6,731 nucleotides of DNA, taken from Alphaproteobacteria bacterium UBA7371. GTDB taxonomy: Bacteria > Pseudomonadota > Alphaproteobacteria > UBA8317. Positions within the stretch are counted from its first letter, which is position 1, and every line of letters starts with the position of its first letter. The DNA lies in NCBI GenBank assembly GCA_002469865.1, contig DKOD01000028.1, positions 1 to 6,731 of the forward strand. Reading direction: 5' to 3'. Below are positions 1 to 6,156 of the stretch, in pieces. The translations under genes and the position numbers were made by a program. Below the pieces are notes generated by a model. That model saw only the letters and a program-made list of their open reading frames with translations. It was not told the origin of the DNA and did no database searches.

Positions 1-485
1 AACATATCCAAGACCATGCCCCGGCTAAAGGCGCCGGGCATCACTGATTTGACCTGTTGGGAAAGGGGCTTTCCCTCTTCCACCTCATCGGCGGCTGGTA
101 AGAACATGATGGTGGGGGTGAATAATGCGCCCCATTTTTTGACCATTTCCTTCTCAGGTAGGGCTTCGCCATCCAGATCCAGCATTTCACGGTCACCAAA
201 CATGTTGATCTGGATCATGTCGAAATCCGCCGTGATGGCCTCGCGGACATCATCTCGGCTGAGAACTTCCTCATGCATTTTTTTGCAGTAAATGCAGCCC
301 CGTTGCTCGATGATCAACGCCACCCTCTTGTTGTTCGCATCCGCTTCGTTAATGTCATCGTTCAATTCAAGAAAGCTATCCAGAAACCATGGTTGGATAT
401 GAAGCCCATCCTCATTCATCATGGCCGCATGGGCACCGCCATAAGCCATCAATCCCAGCAGCATTGCCGACAATAATTTTCTCAT
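1..485 (-). CDS. Exported SoxW-like thioredoxin-fold protein, 3' end cut off by the window
   Basis: The first 161 codons are present with no stop before the window edge. Residues 1-20 look like a Sec signal peptide: basic MRK, a hydrophobic stretch, then an AHA|A cleavage site, so the mature protein should act in the periplasm. The redox motif C64-I-Y-C67 lies in the context EQRGCIYCKKMH, which resembles SoxW-like thioredoxins (Thioredoxin_2 group). A likely cis-proline follows at P124 (LFTPTIMF). The expected role is thiol-disulfide exchange, possibly fed with electrons by a CcdA/DsbD-type membrane partner, which is often encoded next to such genes but would lie outside this window. The ATG at 485 is supported by a strong purine-rich ribosome binding site (GAGGGGGT, 490-497 on the minus strand). 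The gene is divergent from zapE and has an FNR-type palindrome just upstream. The fold is secure; the physiological substrate (Sox enzyme, cytochrome c maturation or other) cannot be told. Confidence 0.85.
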   Translation of the reverse strand, partial: MRKLLSAMLLGLMAYGGAHAAMMNEDGLHIQPWFLDSFLELNDDINEADANNKRVALIIEQRGCIYCKKMHEEVLSRDDVREAITADFDMIQINMFGDREMLDLDGEALPEKEMVKKWGALFTPTIMFLPAADEVEEGKPLSQQVKSVMPGAFSRGMVLDM

Positions 486-505
486 TTTTACCCCCTCATG
501 ATTGG

Positions 506-519
506 TTGATCAGCATCAA
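506..519. promoter_or_regulatory. FNR/Anr/FixK-type binding site
   Basis: The 14-mer TTGATCAGCATCAA is a perfect match to the FNR-family consensus TTGAT-N4-ATCAA, and it lies in a divergent intergenic region. Its centre (512.5) is about 27 bases upstream of the thioredoxin ATG and about 120 bases upstream of the zapE start. That is too close to the thioredoxin start for classical activation at -41.5, so repression of that gene is more plausible. Activation of zapE would need a transcription start near 554. I see no convincing -10 element for either gene. The consensus match is direct; binding and direction of control are inferred. Confidence 0.6.
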
Positions 520-634
520 TGATAAAACAACAACATCCCATTTTGCGAATTGTTTCTCATGGGGCTTGGTCATGCTTGCCGACCATGGTTTGCAACTTGC
601 ATGATATGCCTTGTGAATCATGTACAGGTGTCGT

Positions 635-1705
635 GTGACCATTCTGCAAGCCTATGAACAACTCCTTCAACGCCAATCCATGAGCCGCGACAAGGGTCAG
701 GCAGCATTGGCACTTCGCATGGACCAAGTTTTGCATGATCTGAACACCCGGACCAGCCATCATGGTTTCTTTGGTCGCTTGTTTGGTGGCAAACCCACCC
801 TAACCCGTGGTGTATACATTCATGGGCCCGTGGGGCGTGGTAAGTCCATGATGATGAACCTATTGGTGGAGGCAGCAGCTGGTCAGGCCCGACGGTTGCA
901 TTTTGCCGAATGGACAGCCCAGCTCCATGAATTGATGGCCCAAGCAAGAAACAATCAAGGTGACCCTATTGCCCATGTGGTTTCATCTTTTGCAGGCGGA
1001 ACCAGGCTACTTTGTGTGGACGAATTGGAGGTTCGTGACATCACCGACGCGATGCTTCTTGCAAGGGTGATGAAGGGCTTATTTGCCAAGGGGTTGGTGC
1101 TTGTCACCACCTCGAACACCCCACCGGATCAGCTTTATGAAGGGGGGCTTAACCGACCATTATTTTTGCCCTTTATTCAAGAAATCCATCACCATTGTGA
1201 CGTGGTGTTCTTGGATAATGGAGAGGATTACCGACGCCGCCATCTCCAAGAAGCTGGCGTTTGGCATCAAAGAATTGGCGGAAAACAAGCCCAGGAATAC
1301 CAATCCCTTTGGGCAGACTGGACAGCGGAAAACCCGCCCATATCCAGACAACTGGCTGTTCAGGGGCGGGTTTTGCCTGTGGCTTCATCTGGTCGGGCAG
1401 CCCGTTTGCCCGCAAGCCGTCTGTTGGCCGAAGATCGCGGCAACATGGATTTTAAAATTCTTTCTCAAGCTGCTGACATTGTCTTTTTGGATGGACTTAC
1501 CCCCATGATCCAGCGGGATCATGCCAGGCGGTTTGTGATGTTGGTGGACATCTTTTACGAACAGGGCAAATTGTTGGTCGTTGATGCCGAGGTGCAGCCT
1601 AAGGACCTTTTTGATGACCAGGAAAATCTTGGCTTTGCCCGAACATTATCACGCCTCACCGAAATGACATCCACCGATTGGGTGGCGCAGCACATGGATA
1701 AGTAA
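635..1705 (+). CDS. zapE: ZapE/AFG1-family P-loop ATPase
   Basis: This is a P-loop AAA-like ATPase of the AFG1/ZapE family. Numbered from the GTG at 635 it has 356 residues, close to the usual length of about 360-375. Visible motifs are Walker A GPVGRGKS (64-71, Lys70), Walker B LLCVDE (Asp129, Glu130), sensor-like TSN (159-161), the family block YEGGLNRPLFLPFI (168-181) with a candidate arginine finger at Arg174, and the C-terminal signature FARTLSRLTEM (from 334). Known roles are cell-division support by ZapE in enterobacteria and mitochondrial inner-membrane quality control by Afg1. No signal peptide is seen, so it is probably cytoplasmic or at the membrane face. The start is a choice: ATG at 620 has no ribosome binding site, whereas GTG at 635 follows AGGTG (626-630) and gives the family-like N-terminus MTILQAYEQL. 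The gene converges on tyrA with a 6-base gap that holds no terminator. The family is certain; the cellular role in this organism is inferred. Confidence 0.93.
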   Translation: MTILQAYEQLLQRQSMSRDKGQAALALRMDQVLHDLNTRTSHHGFFGRLFGGKPTLTRGVYIHGPVGRGKSMMMNLLVEAAAGQARRLHFAEWTAQLHELMAQARNNQGDPIAHVVSSFAGGTRLLCVDELEVRDITDAMLLARVMKGLFAKGLVLVTTSNTPPDQLYEGGLNRPLFLPFIQEIHHHCDVVFLDNGEDYRRRHLQEAGVWHQRIGGKQAQEYQSLWADWTAENPPISRQLAVQGRVLPVASSGRAARLPASRLLAEDRGNMDFKILSQAADIVFLDGLTPMIQRDHARRFVMLVDIFYEQGKLLVVDAEVQPKDLFDDQENLGFARTLSRLTEMTSTDWVAQHMDK

Positions 1706-1711
1706 ATCTTG

Positions 1712-2572
1712 TTACCGCCCCATGCCTGAGTCGATGAGCTGTTTGCGGATGGCCCTGGTTTGGCCAAATAGTTCTTCCATGGCCTCGCCATCGCCGTAAC
1801 GGATCATGCGCTGCACGGTGACAAGATCCTCGATAAATCGGCCAAGCATTTCCATGACAGCTTCGCGGTTGTTCAAAAACACATCCCGCCACATCACTGG
1901 ATCTGAACCTGCCAGTCGCGTGAAGCTGTCAAAGCCGCCGGCTGAATATTTGATCACCTCCGATGAGGTAACCTGTTCCAAATGGTTTGCTGTTCCCACG
2001 GTGGAAAACGCCACCAGATGGGGAATATGGCTTGTGATGGCCATCACAAGATCATGGCGGTCAGGCGTCATCAATTCCACCCGCGCGCCGACATCTTCCC
2101 AAAGCTTGGTGACGATTTTTTGCGCCCCTTCATCACCATTTTCCAGGGGTGTGATGATGCTCCAGCGCTGGGCAAAAAGGCTCGCAAAACCATGTTCAGG
2201 ACCTGATTTTTCGGTGCCTGCAATGGGGTGGGCGGGAACCCCGTGCAAACCCTGACGAAGGGTGGCAAATTCTTTTGCCACCATGGATTTGACCGAACCC
2301 ACATCGGTGACCACAAGACCATCGGGGCCGTGTTCGTTAATTTCCTTCACCAAACCCTCATAGGTCCCAACAGGTGTGGCAAGCACCACAATATCAGCCC
2401 CATCCAGCCCTTCGGCCAGCTGATTGACCACATGACCCAAGCCCAATTGCTTGGCCTTGCTGCGCACGTCGTCATTGGCGTCATGAAGGATGATGTCATA
2501 CCCGCCGGCCTGTTTTAAGGCGCGTGCCAAAGAGGAGCCAATAAGCCCAGCGCCAATGATCAATGTTTTCAT
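1712..2572 (-). CDS. tyrA: Prephenate (or arogenate) dehydrogenase
   Basis: The 286-residue enzyme performs NAD(P)-dependent oxidative decarboxylation of prephenate to 4-hydroxyphenylpyruvate, or of arogenate to tyrosine. It shows an N-terminal Rossmann motif GAGLIGSS (7-14), DVGSVK (90-95), the diagnostic HPIAGTEKSG (115-124), the catalytic-region His173-Asp174 followed by SHIPH (181-185), and FDSFTRLAGSDP with Arg219 in the C-terminal helical domain. There is no fused chorismate mutase and no ACT domain, so allosteric tyrosine control of the ACT type is not expected. The ATG at 2572 is chosen because its bases overlap the hisC stop in ATGA (2572-2569), a classic sign of translational coupling. 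An in-frame TTG at 2584 would add four residues but would lie inside hisC without a ribosome binding site. Prephenate versus arogenate preference cannot be read from sequence, so a cyclohexadienyl-type (TyrC) label is equally possible. The gene ends tail to tail with zapE. Confidence 0.94.
   Translation of the reverse strand: MKTLIIGAGLIGSSLARALKQAGGYDIILHDANDDVRSKAKQLGLGHVVNQLAEGLDGADIVVLATPVGTYEGLVKEINEHGPDGLVVTDVGSVKSMVAKEFATLRQGLHGVPAHPIAGTEKSGPEHGFASLFAQRWSIITPLENGDEGAQKIVTKLWEDVGARVELMTPDRHDLVMAITSHIPHLVAFSTVGTANHLEQVTSSEVIKYSAGGFDSFTRLAGSDPVMWRDVFLNNREAVMEMLGRFIEDLVTVQRMIRYGDGEAMEELFGQTRAIRKQLIDSGMGR
2031..2050. repeat. Perfect 20-base palindrome with CRP-like half-sites inside tyrA
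   Basis: CTTGTGATGGCCATCACAAG is self-complementary over all 20 bases with no spacer. It contains TGTGA-N6-TCACA (2033-2048), the CRP half-site pattern. It lies within tyrA codons for LVMAITS, just before the conserved SHIPH motif, so protein constraint may account for part of it. The palindrome is certain; any regulatory role is speculative. Confidence 0.45.
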
Positions 2573-3657
2573 GATGCAGCCCAATCTTTGATGGACTCTT
2601 GAACACGTTCCATGCCGGCGTGATCACCAATAGAAACGCGAAGGCCCTGGGGGATATGGTAAGATGCCACCGATCTGGTGATGATGCCATCACGACGCAA
2701 ATGCTGGTCGAGATTTTGGGATGCTTGGGCATCTTCGAGCAAAAGCGTCACAAAATTCCCGGCAGAGGGAATATGTTGGATCTGCTGTTGGTTCAAAAAT
2801 GCCACAAATTCTTGCTTAAGTTTGTTGGTTTTTTGGACGGCATTCCGCCACCATTTTGTGTCCAAGATGGCTGCCTCCGCCGCAGCTAGACCCACGGAAG
2901 AAACATTAAAAGGCCCCCGAATGCGGTTCATCACTGAGATGATGTCTGCCGATGCGACGCCCCAGCCCACGCGCAAACCACCCAGGCCATGGACCTTCGA
3001 ACATGTCCCTGTGGCCACCACATTTGGCCGCTCCATGGCCAATTTGTGGCCAGGATCAAAGTTTTCTTCAGCTTCCAAATATTCCCCATAGGCGCCATCG
3101 AGCACCAAGAGAATGTTGGTGGGTAGTTCATCGGCCAGGCGCTGGATTTCCGAAGCGGGAAGCCAGGTGCCGGTGGGGTTGTTGGGGTTGGCCAGAAACA
3201 CCGCTTTGGTGTTGCTGTTCACCGCATCGAGAATATCGTCCACCTTGGCGCAAAAGTTTGTTTCATCAACAGAGACAGGCCGGGCACCTGCGCCCATGGC
3301 ATATATTTTGTACATGGCAAAAGCATGTTTGGTGTGGATCACTTCGCTGCCCGGCGGGCAAAAGCCCTTGATAGCGAAAGAAATAATTTCATCGGAGCCA
3401 GCGCCACAGACCACATGTGCATCATGAAGGCCATATGCATGGGCGATGGCTTCCCGCAAAGCCTGATGGCCACCATCTGGATATAATTGGGGTTCGGTCA
3501 AAGCAGCCAGGGCCGTTTCTCTCGCCGCTGGTGAACAACCAAAAGGCGATTCATTGGACGACAATTTGAGCATATGATCATGATCGAGTTTGCTCTCACC
3601 ACCTTTGTAGGGCGTGATGTCCATGATGCCATCAAGGGGCCTTGGGCGTTCGTTCAT
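2569..3657 (-). CDS. hisC: Histidinol-phosphate / aromatic aminotransferase (HisC family, PLP fold type I)
   Basis: This is a 362-residue class I/II aminotransferase. Numbered from the ATG at 3657, it has SNESP (34-38), YPDG (59-62), GAGSDE (85-90), Tyr116, NPNNPTG (157-163) with PLP-contacting Asn160, Asp187 and Tyr190 of LVLDGAY, the Schiff-base Lys221 in GTCSK, Arg229 in GLRVGWG, and the substrate carboxylate Arg340 in LRVSIG. All catalytic residues are present. Members of this family transaminate histidinol phosphate and often phenylalanine/tyrosine keto acids as well. The 4-base overlap with tyrA argues that the aromatic pathway is at least one of its jobs. The usual TFSK around the lysine reads TCSK here. 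The ATG is preferred over a TTG at 3663, and neither has a strong ribosome binding site. The gene follows the mscS-like gene after 52 bases with no clear terminator. The family is certain; which substrate dominates is not. Confidence 0.92.
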   Translation of the reverse strand: MNERPRPLDGIMDITPYKGGESKLDHDHMLKLSSNESPFGCSPAARETALAALTEPQLYPDGGHQALREAIAHAYGLHDAHVVCGAGSDEIISFAIKGFCPPGSEVIHTKHAFAMYKIYAMGAGARPVSVDETNFCAKVDDILDAVNSNTKAVFLANPNNPTGTWLPASEIQRLADELPTNILLVLDGAYGEYLEAEENFDPGHKLAMERPNVVATGTCSKVHGLGGLRVGWGVASADIISVMNRIRGPFNVSSVGLAAAEAAILDTKWWRNAVQKTNKLKQEFVAFLNQQQIQHIPSAGNFVTLLLEDAQASQNLDQHLRRDGIITRSVASYHIPQGLRVSIGDHAGMERVQESIKDWAAS

Positions 3658-3709
3658 GACCAATATCCAGTCTGATTTTCTATCTTCGTTAAAGAAGTAG
3701 CCAGTTTGC
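3658..3709 (-). other. Short spacer between the mscS-like gene and hisC
   Basis: This 52-base gap separates two genes read in the same direction. Its only structure is a weak CTTC/GAAG stem with a six-base loop (around 3684-3697) and no following T-run, so it does not look like a rho-independent terminator. No convincing promoter or strong ribosome binding site is seen. Read-through from the channel gene into hisC is plausible. Confidence 0.5.
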
Positions 3710-6049
3710 CTAACTTCTGTCCATTGTGCCCAACCCCTCGGGTACAGAACGTAGGTGCAGATCGCGCTGAGGAAATGGAATTTCTATTTTATGGCGGGCA
3801 AAAGCAGCATCCACGGCGAAACGCAGATCTGAAGAAACCGTGAGCACCTGGCCATAATCCCCAATGTAACAACGCAAAGAGAAGTTTAGTGAGGAATCGG
3901 CGAAATCCATGAAGTAAACATTGGGTTCTGGAAAATTTAACACCTTGTCATGGCCATGGGCCACCTCAAGAAGAATTTTTTTGACCTTGCTCACATCTGA
4001 TCCGTAGGCGACCCCTATGTTGATCACAACCCGACCTTGGCGGTTCTTGTAAAACCAATTGGTCACCGGTTGGGCCACCAATTCGGCATTGGGCACAATC
4101 ACGGAGGCGCGGTCAAAGGTCTCTATTTCGGTGGCACGCACCGAAATTCGCCGCACATAACCTTCTGTTCCACCGGCCACCACCCAGTCACCCACCTTAA
4201 TGGGTCGTTCGGCCAATAGGATAAGCCCGGAGACAAAATTATTGACAATGGTTTGCATGCCAAAGCCGATACCCACCGACAGGGCCGATGCGATCAGGGC
4301 AAAGTTTGATAAATTTACCCCAGCGGTGGACAGCGCGATGATCGCTGCGAGAATAAACCCCACATAACCAAGACTTTGGCGAAGAGAATCCTGGGCAGAG
4401 CTGTCCAATTGGGTGCCGGGCAACACACGATCGGACAGGATTTTTTGCACCGATTTGGTAAGCCAAATCAGCAACACAAACACACCAACGCCCATGCTCA
4501 CGCCGATAAGTGACAAGCTCACGCCGCCGATTTCGATGCCAAAAATGAGGCGGCTCACCAGCTCGCCCATATGGTTGCCAAACGCACCCCATAGGTGGGT
4601 GATCACAAGAATGGTGCCAATCACAATCAACACATCAAACAAAAACACCAGAACTGCCGACGGTCTGGTTTCGCGCTCAGATGTTTGCGGCTGCTTGCCC
4701 ATGGCCATGCGCAAGCTTCTCAGGATTTCCACAATGATCAGATGCACATAGATGGCAAGCACCACGACCAAGACAGAGCGCACCATGGCGTCGAGAAAAT
4801 AGCTGGCCGCATTATAGTAACCAGCCAAGGTTGCCACGAGGCAAAAGACACCCACAACCCTGAGCCCAAGACCAGTGATATGCATCAATTTGCGCTTGGT
4901 ATCCCCCTGACGATGCGAACCTGTTGGGCTGCGCCCTGTGTCATGTCGATGATGCAAATGACGGGTCAATTGAACAACCAAGATTGCCGATGTGGCCAAC
5001 ATGAAGGTCAAGGGAAACGTGGCAACCATTCTTTCCAGTGATAACGCCTCCATGATCCCAAATAGGGAATCGGCAACGGCGAGCAATGCCACCAATATGG
5101 AAGCCGGCCAACGAAGTTTCAGAACATCTTCATCCGGCAATCGGATGGGCCGCAATTGTGCCCGAGCCGGCGATAGAAAACTGGTGATGATGCCGACACT
5201 GATCCATGCAATTGTCGCTGCAGTCAAAATCGCCACCAGTGCATTGGTGGCTTCTTCACTGAATCCGCCAAGCCCCACAAGAACGAGATCGCTGAAGAAT
5301 ATGAACAGAGCGGTGGGTATGATCCGGCTGAGCAGCAACAGAATGGCGGCGCGCATATGTTGGTAACGCTGGGGCTGTCCTGCCATGCGGTCCGCCATCC
5401 GGCTCGTGCCATGTTGTACAAACAAAGTGACAGCCAGCAAAATCAAGATGGCAAGCATGCTGGCCAATGCTTGGCCTTGATCCACCACAAAGCTTGATGT
5501 TTTTTGGGCGACTTCGCTTAGGGCCGAAAAATCACCCTCCCAAAAAGATGACGAAAAGACCGATGGCTGTCGGGTGATGAGGTTGGTGACAAAATTTTCT
5601 TCTGACGCATCGGACAATTTCGTGGCCAGCTCAGTGATTCGGACCTCGGCGAGCCGCAATTCAGCAAGTTCAGCTTGTATCTTGCGCAAGGATGCCGTGA
5701 TGCTTTTTCGGCTTTGGGCAAGATCAACTGGCTCTTCCTCGCCTTTTTCAACATCAGGTGGGGGGCCCAATGCCTCCAATTGTGCTTTGATGGCCTCACG
5801 TTTTGCCTGAGAAATGTCCAATTGGCCTTTGACCTTGGTATCAAATTGGTCGGTTTTTTCCTTGAGACGCTGGAATCCATCGCTGGACAAGCTGCCGCGG
5901 GTTAACTCAGCTTGTGCATTTTCCACCATCTCCATTATTTGCGAGGAGAGAGGGAGGGCCTCATCATTGGCCCCTAAGCCTGGACTTGGGCCTGCGAGCA
6001 AAAAAAGCATCAAGATGCTGAATTTTACGAATATTTTTTGTGCTTTCAT
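3710..6049 (-). CDS. Large MscS-family mechanosensitive channel with periplasmic DUF3772-like N-terminus
   Basis: The 779-residue inner-membrane protein is much longer than E. coli MscS (286 residues) and has the MscK/YnaI-like layout. Residues 1-26 form a signal peptide (MKAQK, hydrophobic core, cleavage near GLG|A). Residues 27-190 are a charged, helix-rich periplasmic region containing LEALGPPP, which resembles DUF3772. About eleven hydrophobic segments follow, at roughly 191-211, 233-256, 267-290, 313-333, 344-363, 392-411, 420-442, 465-486, 504-530, 563-580 and 586-614. The last is the pore helix, with SVGIGFGMQTIVNNFVSG followed by RPIKVGDWV. The beta domain (EGYVRRISVRATEIETFD, then VIVPNAELV) and the alpha/beta C-terminus follow. 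It should open on membrane tension during osmotic downshock. The ATG at 6049 is chosen for its signal peptide and a GAGAG ribosome binding site six bases upstream; a TTG at 6124 would add an arginine-rich leader that spoils the signal. It may be co-transcribed with hisC-tyrA. Gating and ion preference cannot be inferred. Confidence 0.93.
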   Translation of the reverse strand: MKAQKIFVKFSILMLFLLAGPSPGLGANDEALPLSSQIMEMVENAQAELTRGSLSSDGFQRLKEKTDQFDTKVKGQLDISQAKREAIKAQLEALGPPPDVEKGEEEPVDLAQSRKSITASLRKIQAELAELRLAEVRITELATKLSDASEENFVTNLITRQPSVFSSSFWEGDFSALSEVAQKTSSFVVDQGQALASMLAILILLAVTLFVQHGTSRMADRMAGQPQRYQHMRAAILLLLSRIIPTALFIFFSDLVLVGLGGFSEEATNALVAILTAATIAWISVGIITSFLSPARAQLRPIRLPDEDVLKLRWPASILVALLAVADSLFGIMEALSLERMVATFPLTFMLATSAILVVQLTRHLHHRHDTGRSPTGSHRQGDTKRKLMHITGLGLRVVGVFCLVATLAGYYNAASYFLDAMVRSVLVVVLAIYVHLIIVEILRSLRMAMGKQPQTSERETRPSAVLVFLFDVLIVIGTILVITHLWGAFGNHMGELVSRLIFGIEIGGVSLSLIGVSMGVGVFVLLIWLTKSVQKILSDRVLPGTQLDSSAQDSLRQSLGYVGFILAAIIALSTAGVNLSNFALIASALSVGIGFGMQTIVNNFVSGLILLAERPIKVGDWVVAGGTEGYVRRISVRATEIETFDRASVIVPNAELVAQPVTNWFYKNRQGRVVINIGVAYGSDVSKVKKILLEVAHGHDKVLNFPEPNVYFMDFADSSLNFSLRCYIGDYGQVLTVSSDLRFAVDAAFARHKIEIPFPQRDLHLRSVPEGLGTMDRS

Positions 6050-6156
6050 CTCAGACTCTCGTAAGGGTTGTGTCCGTGCGAAGACAGGTTTAAGCGTTCG
6101 GCGTCTGCGATATGCGGGGCCCAACCTAACCCGCTTTTAGCCATAGGAGTTCGCCC
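6050..6156. promoter_or_regulatory. Divergent intergenic region between the mscS-like gene and mdh
   Basis: The two genes point away from each other, so both start signals must lie in or near these 107 bases. The mscS-like gene has GAGAG (6056-6060, minus strand) six bases before its ATG. The mdh gene has AGGAG (6145-6149) seven bases before its ATG. No sigma70-like -35/-10 pair stands out. The mdh half contains a small GC hairpin followed by four T residues, listed separately. Confidence 0.5.
6114..6138 (+). terminator. Possible small intrinsic terminator or attenuator in the mdh leader
   Basis: GCGGG (6114-6118) can pair with CCCGC (6130-6134) across an 11-base loop and is followed directly by TTTT (6135-6138). 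The structure ends six bases before the mdh ribosome binding site. No plus-strand gene lies immediately upstream, so it would act on the mdh leader itself or on stray transcription. The stem is only five pairs and the T-run is short, so this may be chance. Confidence 0.25.

Noticed and set aside
618..947. Minus-strand open frame of 109 codons opposite the start of zapE
   Set aside because: It lies antisense to a well-supported ATPase gene, has no recognisable motif, and its composition is that of a reverse-strand shadow.
1083..1508. Plus-strand open frame of 141 codons inside zapE in another frame
   Set aside because: It is fully contained in zapE, has no family motif or ribosome binding site, and is explained by overlapping codon composition.
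1504..1523. CATGATCC-AGCG-GGATCATG inverted repeat in zapE
   Set aside because: It lies in codons for a conserved stretch (PMIQRDHAR), has no T-run, and 8-base arms with short loops are expected about once by chance in a window this size.
1706..1711. Possible bidirectional terminator between zapE and tyrA
   Set aside because: The gap is six bases and neither gene end forms a GC-rich hairpin with a T-run, so no intrinsic terminator can be supported.
4595..5041. Plus-strand open frame of 148 codons opposite the channel gene
   Set aside because: It is antisense to the membrane region of the mscS-like gene; its His/Gln-rich translation is typical of the complement of hydrophobic-segment codons.
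5232..5251. GCCACCA-N6-TGGTGGC inverted repeat in the mscS-like gene
   Set aside because: Coding-region hairpin with 7-base arms and no T-run; within chance expectation.
6050..6124. 25-residue N-terminal extension of the mscS-like protein from a TTG
   Set aside because: The arginine-rich extension would bury the signal peptide that begins at Met 6049, and that ATG has its own ribosome binding site.
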